From: an uncultured Pelagibacteraceae bacterium
GTDB lineage: Bacteria; Pseudomonadota; Alphaproteobacteria; Pelagibacterales; Pelagibacteraceae
NCBI GenBank assembly: GCA_902608385.1
Contig: CACLNT010000005.1
Coordinates: forward strand, 1-64,000
DNA length: 64,000 bases
Reading direction: 5' to 3'
Made by a program: the position numbers and the translations under genes. Position 1 is the first letter of the stretch. Each line of letters opens with the position of its first letter. The notes below the pieces were generated by a model. It saw nothing but the letters and a program-made list of their open reading frames with translations. It did no database searches and was not told the origin of the DNA. Positions 1-8,503 of this stretch are shown piece after piece.

Positions 1-116
1 TTGTTTGCTGCTTGGTAATTTCTTACACCATCCCAGTCTGCACCTTTAGATCCAGCTTTTTTCTGTTGTTTTATAGACCAAACATTTGGTTCAGATTTCA
101 TTAACCAGTATTGCAT
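1..116 (-). CDS. EVE domain-containing protein, N-terminal fragment
   Basis: Only the first 38 or so codons are in the window; the gene runs off the left edge. The translation begins MQYWLMKSEP and continues with a WDGVRNYQA segment. Both are hallmarks of the EVE/thymocyte nuclear protein 1-like family, a PUA-like fold thought to bind modified nucleic acid bases. The ATG shares its A with the TAA stop of tsaD (TAATG), so the two genes are probably co-transcribed. The rest of the protein, and therefore its full length, cannot be judged from here. Confidence 0.85.
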   Translation of the reverse strand, partial: MQYWLMKSEPNVWSIKQQKKAGSKGADWDGVRNYQAAN

Positions 117-1189
117 TATAATTTTACGCCTGAACCTTTTAAGAAAGTCGCATTTTCATCAAGTTGCCATCGTGGTTTTGCAGGATAATCTAAATTATTA
201 AATTGTTTTAATTTAAATTTTTCTAAACCAACCATTGCTATCATTGCAGCATTATCTCCACATAAATTAATTGGAGGAAAAACAGGATTAAAATTTTCTT
301 CCTTGCAAAGATTTGTGAGATTTTCTCTAATTTTTTTATTTGCAGCCACACCTCCTGCTACAACAAAAGTATTATCTTTTTTTTTATTAATTTTTTTAAA
401 TTCTTCAAAAGCAAATTTACTTTTTTTATTTAATATTTCTTCAACAGTCCTTTGAAATGAAGCTGCAAGATCATATTTTTCTTGATTAGTTTTAATTTGT
501 TTAGAAATTTTAAGGACTGCAGTTTTAAGACCAGCAAATGATAAATTACACCCACCCTTATTTATTATAGGCTTGGGTAATTCATACTTTTTTGGATCAC
601 CTTTTTTTGCAAATTCTTCTATCTTCGGACCACCTGGAAATTCTATTCCAAGTAATTTTGCAGTTTTATCAAAAGCTTCCCCAACCGCATCATCAATTGT
701 TGTTCCTAGTCTTTTATATTTACCTAAACCCTGAATACTTAAAAATTGAGTGTGTCCACCTGAAACTAAAAGTAATAGATAAGGATAATTTAATTTTGAA
801 TTTAATTTAGGACTTAAAGCATGCCCTTCGAGATGATTAACTGCAATAAATGGTTTGTTTAAGGAAGAAGCTACTGCTTTTCCAAAACTAAGACCAACAG
901 CAAGACAGACAATAAGACCAGGACCGGCAGTAGCTGCCACTGCATCAAGGTCTTCAAACTTAACACCACTTTCATCAATTGCTTTTTTTGTTATTAGATC
1001 AATTTTTTCGATATGTGATCTTGCGGCAAGTTCAGGAACTACTCCACCAAACTCTTTATGCACATTTACTTGGCTGGATACAATATTAGACAATATGATT
1101 GGAATACCTTGATCATTTTCTTGAATTACTGATGCTGCAGTTTCATCACAGCTTGATTCAATTCCTAAAATTATATGTTTTTTTTTCAT
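116..1189 (-). CDS. tsaD: tRNA N6-adenosine threonylcarbamoyltransferase TsaD
   Basis: TsaD transfers the threonylcarbamoyl group from threonylcarbamoyl-AMP to A37 of ANN-decoding tRNAs, working with TsaB and TsaE in the cytoplasm. The 357-residue product begins with GIESSCDETA. It has the metal-binding HxxxH at His119/His123 (HLEGH), the SGGHT loop, and a C-terminal GVAANKKIRENL plus DNAAMIA block, all diagnostic. The open frame extends 16 codons further upstream to 1237. I chose the ATG at 1189 because family members start a few residues before GIESS, and it leaves a 50 bp divergent gap to hemC. It overlaps the EVE gene by one base. Confidence 0.97.
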   Translation of the reverse strand: MKKKHIILGIESSCDETAASVIQENDQGIPIILSNIVSSQVNVHKEFGGVVPELAARSHIEKIDLITKKAIDESGVKFEDLDAVAATAGPGLIVCLAVGLSFGKAVASSLNKPFIAVNHLEGHALSPKLNSKLNYPYLLLLVSGGHTQFLSIQGLGKYKRLGTTIDDAVGEAFDKTAKLLGIEFPGGPKIEEFAKKGDPKKYELPKPIINKGGCNLSFAGLKTAVLKISKQIKTNQEKYDLAASFQRTVEEILNKKSKFAFEEFKKINKKKDNTFVVAGGVAANKKIRENLTNLCKEENFNPVFPPINLCGDNAAMIAMVGLEKFKLKQFNNLDYPAKPRWQLDENATFLKGSGVKL

Positions 1190-1239
1190 TAAATTAATTT
1201 TTATTAGTAATACAATCTCAATATAAGAATAAAGCATAA

Positions 1240-2163
1240 ATGAAAAACAAAAAAATTATTATTGGTTCTCGGGGTAGTAAATTAGCATTAGCCTATGCCG
1301 AAAGAGCCAAGGCTAAATTTTTAAATATTTCACCTAGTTTTGAAATTGATGATGTTTTAATTAAAAAAATCACAACTAAAGGTGACATAATTCAAGACAT
1401 CAGATTATCAGAGGCTGGTGGTAAGGGATTATTTTCTAAAACAATTGAAGATGAACTATTAAATGGAAAAATTGATATTGCTGTTCATGCATTAAAGGAT
1501 ATGCCATCACACGAAACAAAGGGGCTTATAACAAATTGTTTTTTAGAAAGAAACGATGCAAGAGAAATTTTAATTAGTAAAAATAATAAAAAGATTAAAG
1601 ACCTTCCTAGCAATGCAATAGTTGGAACTTCATCTTTTCGAAGAGAGTTTCAGTTAAAAAAAATACGACAAGATCTTAATTATAAATTAATAAGAGGAAA
1701 CGTTGACACAAGGATTAAAAAATTAAATGATGGTTTATTTGATGCCATCATTTTATCTTATGCTGGGATTCAATCTTTAAATTTAGAAAATAAAATTTCC
1801 CAAACTTTTTCAACATCAGAAATTATTCCAAGTGCTGGACAAGGAGTTGTTGCTCTTCAATGTAGAGATAATGATAAAAATATGATTGAATTATTAGAAA
1901 AAATTAACCACCAACCAACACATAATTGTGTTTTGGCAGAAAGAAATGTTCTTAAAATTTTAGATGGAGATTGTGAAACTGCTGTTGGTGCAATTGCTAG
2001 AATTAATGAAGAAAATATTAGTATTGAGGCAGAGTTATTTTCTTTAGATGGAAAAGAAAGATTTTATCACAAAGATTCAAAAGAAATTAAATTTGCTTTT
2101 GAACTAGGCAAAGAAGTAGGATTAATATTAAAGAAAGAATCTAAAAATTCGTATAAAAAATAA
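1240..2163 (+). CDS. hemC: Porphobilinogen deaminase (hydroxymethylbilane synthase)
   Basis: HemC polymerises four porphobilinogens into hydroxymethylbilane for heme and other tetrapyrroles. The 307-residue protein starts with the family IIIGSRGSKLALAYA motif and carries SAGGKGLFSKTIE and HALKDMPS. The dipyrromethane cofactor cysteine is Cys245 within GDCETAVGA. Length is normal. It is divergent from tsaD and followed 3 bp later by hemD, so hemCD form the start of a plus-strand operon that also includes mscS, yggT and folD. Confidence 0.97.
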   Translation: MKNKKIIIGSRGSKLALAYAERAKAKFLNISPSFEIDDVLIKKITTKGDIIQDIRLSEAGGKGLFSKTIEDELLNGKIDIAVHALKDMPSHETKGLITNCFLERNDAREILISKNNKKIKDLPSNAIVGTSSFRREFQLKKIRQDLNYKLIRGNVDTRIKKLNDGLFDAIILSYAGIQSLNLENKISQTFSTSEIIPSAGQGVVALQCRDNDKNMIELLEKINHQPTHNCVLAERNVLKILDGDCETAVGAIARINEENISIEAELFSLDGKERFYHKDSKEIKFAFELGKEVGLILKKESKNSYKK

Positions 2164-2166
2164 ACT

Positions 2167-2865
2167 ATGCATATATTATTAACAAGACCACTAGAAGATA
2201 GTCATGAGATGATTTTAAGATTTCAATCACTTGGTCATAAAGTTTCTCATATACCACTGATTAATATCGAGAGTAAGAATTGCGAATCTATAAATTTTTC
2301 TGATTATAACGGAATTATTTTTACAAGCGCTAATGCAATAAAATTTTTTAATTCAAAATTAATTGATAAAAAGATTAGTTGTTTTTGCGTTGGAAGCTCA
2401 ACTGAAAAAAAAGCTAAAAGTGTTGGTTTTCAAAATATATTTTGTGCAGATGGCAATGTTAATAATTTAAAAGAAGTAATTTTGCAGAATTTTAATTCTT
2501 CAGATGGAAAATTACTTTATGTAAGTGGGGAAATTATTTCTAATGAGTTAGATCAACAACTTATAGTTAAAGGTTATAATGTTAAAAGAATAATTAATTA
2601 TACAGCTAAACCAGTTGAAAAATTCAATGATGAACTTATAGAAAATCTTAAATTAAAAATGCCTGAAATTATTTATATTTATTCTCAAAATAGTGCGATG
2701 AGTTTTTTGAATTTAATTAAGAATTATCAGTTAGAAAATCTTTGGATGAGCACTAATTTAATGTGTATTAGTGAGAAAACATCAAATGTTTTGAATGAAA
2801 TCAAATGGAAAAAAATTTTTCTTTTTAACCCTGGAGAAGAGGAGTTTTTACTATATAAAATTTAG
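2167..2865 (+). CDS. hemD: Uroporphyrinogen-III synthase
   Basis: HemD cyclises hydroxymethylbilane with inversion of ring D to uroporphyrinogen III. The sequence is divergent, as is usual for this family. The N-terminal LLTRPLEDSHEMILRFQSLG, the GIIFTSANAIKFF segment, a LLYVSGE strand and IIYIYSQNSAMSFL fit the two-domain HemD fold at 232 residues. Position immediately after hemC (3 bp gap) is the strongest support. mscS starts 2 bp after its stop. Confidence 0.9.
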   Translation: MHILLTRPLEDSHEMILRFQSLGHKVSHIPLINIESKNCESINFSDYNGIIFTSANAIKFFNSKLIDKKISCFCVGSSTEKKAKSVGFQNIFCADGNVNNLKEVILQNFNSSDGKLLYVSGEIISNELDQQLIVKGYNVKRIINYTAKPVEKFNDELIENLKLKMPEIIYIYSQNSAMSFLNLIKNYQLENLWMSTNLMCISEKTSNVLNEIKWKKIFLFNPGEEEFLLYKI

Positions 2866-2867
2866 TT

Positions 2868-3953
2868 ATGGAATTATTTAATAATTTTAATGAATTGTTT
2901 TTGTCTGTCTGGAATAAAGGAATTCTTGGCGTAGATATATTCCAAATACTAATTGGTATTGGAATTTTTCTTATCTTTTTGGTTTTTAGAGGGATTATTA
3001 GCAAAGTAATTATAAAAAGATTAGAAAGTATAGCAAAAAGAACAACAAATAAGCTTGATGATACCTTTGTTCAAGCAATGAAAGGACCTGCAAGGTTTTT
3101 ACCAATTGTTTTGGGTTTTTTTATTGCAAGCTATTATATGTCATTTTCAGAGGATGGTAGAGCTGTTGTTGATACTATAAATAGAACTCTAATAACTATT
3201 TTTATTTTTTGGGTTATTCATCAAGTTATAGAACCCATTTCTTATATCTTGAGTGGTTTAGATAAAGTTTTAACTCGAGAATTAATTGGTTGGATTATTA
3301 AGTCATTAAAAATTTTAATTTTTATTTTAGGTTTAGCTGCAGTTCTTGAGCTTTGGGGAATAAAAATTGGACCAATTATTGCAGGATTAGGTTTATTTGG
3401 TGTTGCAGTTGCGTTAGGTGCTCAAGATTTATTTAAAAATTTAATTTCAGGAATTTTAGTTTTAGTTGAAAAAAGATTTAAAATTGGAGATTGGATTTTA
3501 GTTGAAGGTATAATTGAAGGTATTGTTGAAAAAATAGGATTTAGATCAACTGTAATAAGAAAGTTTGATAAATCAATTGCGATTATTCCAAATTTTCAAT
3601 TTGCTGAAAATGCAGTAATTAATATTAGTCAAACAACAAACTGGATTATTAGTTGGGTAATAAATTTACAATATGACACAACAGTTGAACAACTTAAAAC
3701 AATAAGAGATGAAATTGAAGAATATATAAAACAAAATGAAGATTATAAACCAGAACTTGGATATGCAGTTAGAGTAGATAAATTTGCTGAAAGTTCTATT
3801 GATATGTACATTCGTTGCTTTACAAAAACAGATGATTGGGATGAATGGTTGGCTGTTAAAGAAAGGCTTGCTATTTCAATAAAAAAAATTGTAGAAAAAA
3901 ATAAAGCATCATTTGCTTTTCCAAGTCAGTCTATTTATGTTGAGAAAAAATGA
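2868..3953 (+). CDS. Mechanosensitive ion channel family protein (MscS)
   Basis: A 361-residue inner-membrane protein of the small-conductance mechanosensitive channel family, which releases solutes upon hypo-osmotic shock. Three to four hydrophobic segments lie in the first 200 residues. They are followed by the pore-lining/beta-domain signature GLFGVAVALGAQDLFKNLISG and then FKIGDWI, the standard start of the MscS beta domain. The C-terminal part (about 230-361) matches the cytoplasmic vestibule. It sits between hemD and yggT, the latter overlapping by 4 bp. I cannot say which MscS subfamily it is. Confidence 0.93.
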   Translation: MELFNNFNELFLSVWNKGILGVDIFQILIGIGIFLIFLVFRGIISKVIIKRLESIAKRTTNKLDDTFVQAMKGPARFLPIVLGFFIASYYMSFSEDGRAVVDTINRTLITIFIFWVIHQVIEPISYILSGLDKVLTRELIGWIIKSLKILIFILGLAAVLELWGIKIGPIIAGLGLFGVAVALGAQDLFKNLISGILVLVEKRFKIGDWILVEGIIEGIVEKIGFRSTVIRKFDKSIAIIPNFQFAENAVINISQTTNWIISWVINLQYDTTVEQLKTIRDEIEEYIKQNEDYKPELGYAVRVDKFAESSIDMYIRCFTKTDDWDEWLAVKERLAISIKKIVEKNKASFAFPSQSIYVEKK

Positions 3954-4240
3954 TTGCAATCTTTTATTTAGTTCTTCAAATACTAAAACTTTATTCTTAC
4001 ATTGTAATTGCCAATGTTATTATTAGTTGGTTGGTTGCATTTAATGTTTTAAATACTCAAAATAGGTTTGTTTATTCCGTTCTTGACTTAACTTATCGTT
4101 TGACGGAACCATTTTTAAATAAAATAAGACGTTTTTTACCTAACTTAGGCACACTTGATATTTCTCCAATAATTTTACTCCTGTTGATTTGGTTTATAGA
4201 AATGTGTATGAAGCTTTACGTAGCACCTATAATATTTTAA
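3950..4240 (+). CDS. YggT family membrane protein
   Basis: A 96-residue protein with two hydrophobic segments around residues 3-30 and 65-95, separated by a polar loop with YRLTEPFLNKIRRFLPNLG. This loop and the following DISPIILLLLIWF are the YggT family signature. YggT proteins are small integral membrane proteins of unclear function, linked to osmotic tolerance and envelope organisation. The start codon overlaps the mscS stop as ATGA, suggesting translational coupling with the mechanosensitive channel. Confidence 0.93.
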   Translation: MIAIFYLVLQILKLYSYIVIANVIISWLVAFNVLNTQNRFVYSVLDLTYRLTEPFLNKIRRFLPNLGTLDISPIILLLLIWFIEMCMKLYVAPIIF

Positions 4241-4247
4241 CTAATTT

Positions 4248-5093
4248 ATGATTTTAATAGACGGAAAAAAAGTAGCGGCCGAACTAAGAGAGGAACTGAA
4301 AAAAGAAGTTTTAGAGTTAAAAGTTAAACATAATAAAGTTCCAGGGCTTACAGTAGTTTTAATTGGAGATATGGCACCAAGTCAAATTTATGTCCGTATG
4401 AAAGAAAAAGCGGCAAATGAAGTAGGTTTAAAATCAGAAGTAATCAGATATCCAGAAAAAGTAGAAGAAAAAGTAGTTTTAGATAAAATTGGAGAATTAA
4501 ATAAAGATGAGAGCGTTTCTGGAATTTTAGTTCAACTACCTTTGCCAAAACACATAAATAAGCAAAAAGTAATTGAAAAAATATTTCCAAGCAAAGATGT
4601 GGATGGTTTTCATCCAGTGAATGTGGGAAATCTTTCTTCTGGTTATCAAAGTTTAGTTCCATGCACTCCACTAGGTTGTTACTTATTAATTAAAAAATTT
4701 GAAAAAAATTTAAATGGAAAAAAGGCTGTAGTAGTTGGAAGATCAAACTTAAATGGTAAACCAATGACACAATTACTTCTTAAAGAAAATTGTACGGTAA
4801 CAATTACTCATTCTAAAACTAAAGACTTAAAAGCTGAGTGTTTAGAAGCTGATATTATTGTTGCAGCGGTGGGCATTCCAGAGCTTGTAAAAGGAGATTG
4901 GGTTAAAAAAGATGCAATCGTAATTGATGTTGGTATTAACAAAACTGACAAAGGAATTGTTGGAGATGTTGCGTTTGATGAAGTTTCTAAAGTTGCAAAA
5001 GCACTAACACCTGTGCCAGGTGGAGTAGGCCCAATGACAATTGCTTGTTTATTAAAAAATACTGTTGAGTGTTTTAAAAGATTTAATTCTTAA
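4248..5093 (+). CDS. folD: Bifunctional methylenetetrahydrofolate dehydrogenase/cyclohydrolase
   Basis: FolD interconverts 5,10-methylene-, 5,10-methenyl- and 10-formyl-tetrahydrofolate using NADP. The 281-residue product has the catalytic region PSQIYVRMKEKAANEVG, the substrate loop GILVQLPLPKHI, the DVDGFHPVN motif, the nucleotide-binding VVGRSNLNGKPM and the terminal TPVPGGVGPMTIA. Length is standard. In this genome the folate pool it feeds is also the methyl acceptor pool of DmdA at 46.9 kb. It ends the plus-strand operon and converges on the glycosyltransferase gene 3 bp downstream. Confidence 0.98.
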   Translation: MILIDGKKVAAELREELKKEVLELKVKHNKVPGLTVVLIGDMAPSQIYVRMKEKAANEVGLKSEVIRYPEKVEEKVVLDKIGELNKDESVSGILVQLPLPKHINKQKVIEKIFPSKDVDGFHPVNVGNLSSGYQSLVPCTPLGCYLLIKKFEKNLNGKKAVVVGRSNLNGKPMTQLLLKENCTVTITHSKTKDLKAECLEADIIVAAVGIPELVKGDWVKKDAIVIDVGINKTDKGIVGDVAFDEVSKVAKALTPVPGGVGPMTIACLLKNTVECFKRFNS

Positions 5094-5096
5094 AAT

Positions 5097-6773
5097 TTAA
5101 CTAACTAATTTTGTGAAAATTTTTTCTAAATCTGAAATTACAAATTTATTTTCAAAAAGATTTTCTTTAGCTTTTTCATTATAGCATTTTTTAAGTTCAT
5201 CTAAGTTTTTACTATTTGCTATTGCAACTGCAGTTGATACATAATCATTTATTGTATCTACTATTGGGGCATCTTTTATTTTCATTTGATTATAAGCGCC
5301 TAAAACTAGTCTTGACTTTGTATACTTGGTTGGTTTGGTTACAGTAGGTGTGCCGTAAAACATTGACTCATAAAAACTATTTCCAGCACTAAAATATAAT
5401 GGATCTAACAAAACTGAAGTTCGACCACAGTGGTTAATATATTCTTCCCAAGAAAAACCTTCCATAAACTTTATTCTATCAAGATCTATATTTTTGTTTT
5501 TTTTAAATCTAGATATTAATTTTTTATAATAAGTCTTATTTAAATCTTTAATAAAATATAAGATTGCTTTTTTATCTTCTTTTAAAATACTACCAAGTAC
5601 ATCATCAAAATCAGGATGAATCTTGAATAATGTTTGTGGACATGAATAAATATTATTTTTGGACAATTCGTCTTTTTTAAGTTTATTTTTTATAGTTGGA
5701 GTGTAATAGTACATTGGTAAATAATTTGAATATAATAAAGTTTCAGAAAATGTTTTTTCACTATCTTCTGCTTCTATTAATTTAGACGTCAAAAAGTAAT
5801 CAATAGTATTGTTTCCTGTAGTTACAGGATGGCCCCATGAAGTAATTTGGTATTTAGCAAGCCTTATAAAAGAAAGATAATATAAATCTAACGAAAGGCC
5901 AATTTCAGGATAAAAAAGAATATCCAAGTTTTGTTCTGAAATTATTTTTTGTTTATCTTTGAATTTAATAGGTAAAATATAATTTTTAATTATTTTGTTT
6001 TTTTCTGCATCAATGAAATTTTCATAAATTTTACCTTTTTGAGTATTTTGAGTGTGAAAAACTATTGTCTCAAATTTATTTTTGTCTAAATTTAGAATAA
6101 TTCCTTTATATAATTTCCCAATTGTATGGTCAGTCAAATATTCAGAAATAAATCCTATTTTAATTTTACTTTTAGAACTGTTCTTTAATAGATTCACCTC
6201 ATTTATTTGAGGATATATTTTTCTAAAAAATTTAACACATTTTTTGTTAATTTCTAAATTGTCATATTCATCATATGATAGTTCAAAATGTGGTGGTTTA
6301 AGTAATTGATTATTTATATCTAATGTGATTTTTTTTTTTGAATTTAATATTTCATTTAAATTTTTATCTAATCGATTTCTTGAAGATTTAACATCATTTC
6401 TATCTTTAAAAATCATGGGTAAGATAATTTTTTCTCTAATAATCCATCTTTCATCTAGGATTTTTTCTTCTATTCCAAGATTTATATAATGTATTGCTTC
6501 ATCTACTTTGTCTTGTTTTTCTAAAACAACTATAAGCTGAGAAAGTACATTAGGTACATTTATTTTAATTTTAACAATTTTTTTTAAAATTACTTCTGCT
6601 AGTTCAAAATTTTTGGTATCAAAGTAACATAGAGATAAATTTATTAGCGCAGAAAGATTTTCAGGGTCAAGTTCTAATATCTTATTAAGACAATTTTGAG
6701 CCTCTAAATAGTTTTTTTTATTATAATTTTCTTGAGCTATCTTAAAAAGTTTTTCTACTTCTATCTGTGACAC
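5097..6773 (-). CDS. TPR-containing glycosyltransferase, OGT/SPINDLY-like (GT41-type)
   Basis: A 558-residue protein with N-terminal tetratricopeptide-like helices (about residues 1-130, for example NYLEAQNCLNKILELDPENL) and a C-terminal glycosyltransferase domain (about 200-558). Recognisable GT41 elements are KIGFISEYLTDHTIGKL, ITSWGHPVTTGNNTIDYFLTS, the CPQTLFKIHPDF segment that positions the nucleotide sugar, and LLDPLYFSAGNSFYESMFYGTPTV. The family transfers sugars, classically GlcNAc or glucose, to Ser/Thr or Asn of proteins. The acceptor here is unknown. There is no signal peptide, so it is probably cytoplasmic. It follows argG by 29 bp on the same strand. Confidence 0.85.
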   Translation of the reverse strand: MSQIEVEKLFKIAQENYNKKNYLEAQNCLNKILELDPENLSALINLSLCYFDTKNFELAEVILKKIVKIKINVPNVLSQLIVVLEKQDKVDEAIHYINLGIEEKILDERWIIREKIILPMIFKDRNDVKSSRNRLDKNLNEILNSKKKITLDINNQLLKPPHFELSYDEYDNLEINKKCVKFFRKIYPQINEVNLLKNSSKSKIKIGFISEYLTDHTIGKLYKGIILNLDKNKFETIVFHTQNTQKGKIYENFIDAEKNKIIKNYILPIKFKDKQKIISEQNLDILFYPEIGLSLDLYYLSFIRLAKYQITSWGHPVTTGNNTIDYFLTSKLIEAEDSEKTFSETLLYSNYLPMYYYTPTIKNKLKKDELSKNNIYSCPQTLFKIHPDFDDVLGSILKEDKKAILYFIKDLNKTYYKKLISRFKKNKNIDLDRIKFMEGFSWEEYINHCGRTSVLLDPLYFSAGNSFYESMFYGTPTVTKPTKYTKSRLVLGAYNQMKIKDAPIVDTINDYVSTAVAIANSKNLDELKKCYNEKAKENLFENKFVISDLEKIFTKLVS

Positions 6774-6802
6774 AAAAATAATTAATTATTATTAATAAAT
6801 TA

Positions 6803-7990
6803 TTATCTAAATAATTTTTTTTTATGGAAGTCAATAAATCTTTCAACATTTGATTTATTAAATGTTTTATTTTCTTCAAATGAAACCTTTTTAATTGAAT
6901 AAGCATTGCTTTTTGTTTGTCTTGAAATAATTGTTATATTTCCCTTATATAGTTTAAGTTTAATTGATCCATTTACTTTGTTTTTTTTTAAATCTACAAT
7001 TTTTTGTAATTTAAGTCTTGATTTTGAATACCAATATCCATTGTAAATTAATTTTGCATATTTAGACATAATCTCATCTTTTTTGTGCATTGTTTCCTTA
7101 TCCAAAGTAATTGATTCAATTGCTCTATGGGCAGTCATTAATAAAGTTCCACCAGGAGTTTCATAAATACCTCTGGATTTAATTCCAATAAATCTATTTT
7201 CAACAAGATCAACTCTTCCAATACCATTTTTACCTGCAACAATATTTATTTTTTGAAGTAGCTTTGATGGAGATAATTTTTTACCATTAATAGTTATAGG
7301 ATCTCCGTTTTTAAATCCTATGGTTATATAAGAAGATTTGTTTGGCGCTTTTTCGGGTGAAGTTGTTCTTTGGAAAATATATTCCGGGGCTGGATTTTTG
7401 GGATTTTCTAAAACATTACCTTCAGTTGATGTGTGATACAAATTATCATCAATTGAAAATGGTGGAATACCTTTTTTATTTTTAGGTATTGGTATATTAT
7501 TTTTTTTTGCATATTTTATTAAATCTGTTCTTGAATTTAATTTCCAAATTCTCCAGGGAGTTATAATTTTTACTTTTGGTCCAAAATAGTGATAACAAAG
7601 CTCAAATCTAACTTGATCGTTACCTTTACCAGTTGAGCCATGTGAGACCGCATAAGCTTTAAATTTTTTTGCTATTTTAATTTGTCTTTTTGCAATTAAT
7701 GGTCTAGCAATTGAAGTTCCTAATAAGTATACACCTTCATAAACTGCATGTCCTCTTAGCATCGGAAATACATAATCTTTAATAAATAAATTTTTAAGAT
7801 CTTCAATTATAATTTTTTTAACACCAAGTGCTTTTGCATTTTTTAATATTTTTTTTTTATCAATTTTTTGACCAATATCAGCAGTGTATGAAATTACTTC
7901 AGCTTTGTAGTTTTCTTGAAGCCATTTTAAAATTACAGAGGTATCTAACCCGCCCGAATAGGCAAGCACGATTTTCCTTTTTGAAATCAT
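6803..7990 (-). CDS. argG: Argininosuccinate synthase
   Basis: ArgG condenses citrulline and aspartate with ATP to form argininosuccinate, the penultimate step of arginine synthesis. The 395-residue product has the N-terminal PP-loop AYSGGLDTSVILKWL, SHGSTGKGNDQVRFE and GRVDLVENRFIGIKSRGIYETPGG, all canonical. It lies 6 bp after the IalB-like gene in a minus-strand run whose other members are unrelated to arginine, so the grouping looks like genome streamlining rather than a pathway operon. Confidence 0.98.
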   Translation of the reverse strand: MISKRKIVLAYSGGLDTSVILKWLQENYKAEVISYTADIGQKIDKKKILKNAKALGVKKIIIEDLKNLFIKDYVFPMLRGHAVYEGVYLLGTSIARPLIAKRQIKIAKKFKAYAVSHGSTGKGNDQVRFELCYHYFGPKVKIITPWRIWKLNSRTDLIKYAKKNNIPIPKNKKGIPPFSIDDNLYHTSTEGNVLENPKNPAPEYIFQRTTSPEKAPNKSSYITIGFKNGDPITINGKKLSPSKLLQKINIVAGKNGIGRVDLVENRFIGIKSRGIYETPGGTLLMTAHRAIESITLDKETMHKKDEIMSKYAKLIYNGYWYSKSRLKLQKIVDLKKNKVNGSIKLKLYKGNITIISRQTKSNAYSIKKVSFEENKTFNKSNVERFIDFHKKKLFR

Positions 7991-7996
7991 TTAAAA

Positions 7997-8503
7997 TTAA
8001 CTACAACTTTTTTTTGCAGTATTGTAAGCTTTTGTAAATCCCAATAATGAGTAATGATCAATTGTTTGTGAGCCCTCTTGATTATAACCAGAAATCATAA
8101 TTCTTGATCCTTTTTTCATGGTGTTAATCATCTTTTTTTCCATTTTGTTATCAGCTAGCCACGCAAAGTTTTCTTGAATAATATCAAACTTATATTTATA
8201 TTTTCCAGACTTAGCTGTAATAGAATTTTCATTATTAAATTTATAACCTGAAGTAATATTAATTTCATTTATAATTTTTTCATTTGGTCTAAATGATACA
8301 AACAATCTAGCTTCTCTTTTATATGATTTTGGCGATTGTAAAACAGGTTTTGATTGAGCAAAGCAAACTAGTTTGGAATTATTTTTTATAACCATGGTTT
8401 CCCAATCTTTAAATTTTCCAATTTTTTTGACTTCTTCCGCAATAGCTTGATTATTAAATGTTAAAAAAAGGAGTAAAATTATGAAGTATCTAATTATGGA
8501 CAT
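7997..8503 (-). CDS. Invasion associated locus B (IalB) family periplasmic protein
   Basis: A 168-residue protein with a clear signal peptide (hydrophobic residues 5-22 ending NQAIAEE). The mature part has the IalB pattern: KDWETM, a VCFAQS segment, and a C-terminal GSQTIDHYSLLGFTKAYNTAKKSC, resembling the conserved final strand SLxGFxxA...C. The family is common in alphaproteobacteria and its biochemical role is not settled; the name comes from Bartonella. Its 5' end overlaps the aldo/keto reductase gene by 10 bp, indicating co-transcription and probable translational coupling. Confidence 0.8.
   Translation of the reverse strand: MSIIRYFIILLLFLTFNNQAIAEEVKKIGKFKDWETMVIKNNSKLVCFAQSKPVLQSPKSYKREARLFVSFRPNEKIINEINITSGYKFNNENSITAKSGKYKYKFDIIQENFAWLADNKMEKKMINTMKKGSRIMISGYNQEGSQTIDHYSLLGFTKAYNTAKKSCS

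Noticed and set aside
592..1112. Plus-strand open frames opposite tsaD
   Set aside because: They are antisense shadows of a well-conserved gene, with no start signals or recognisable product.
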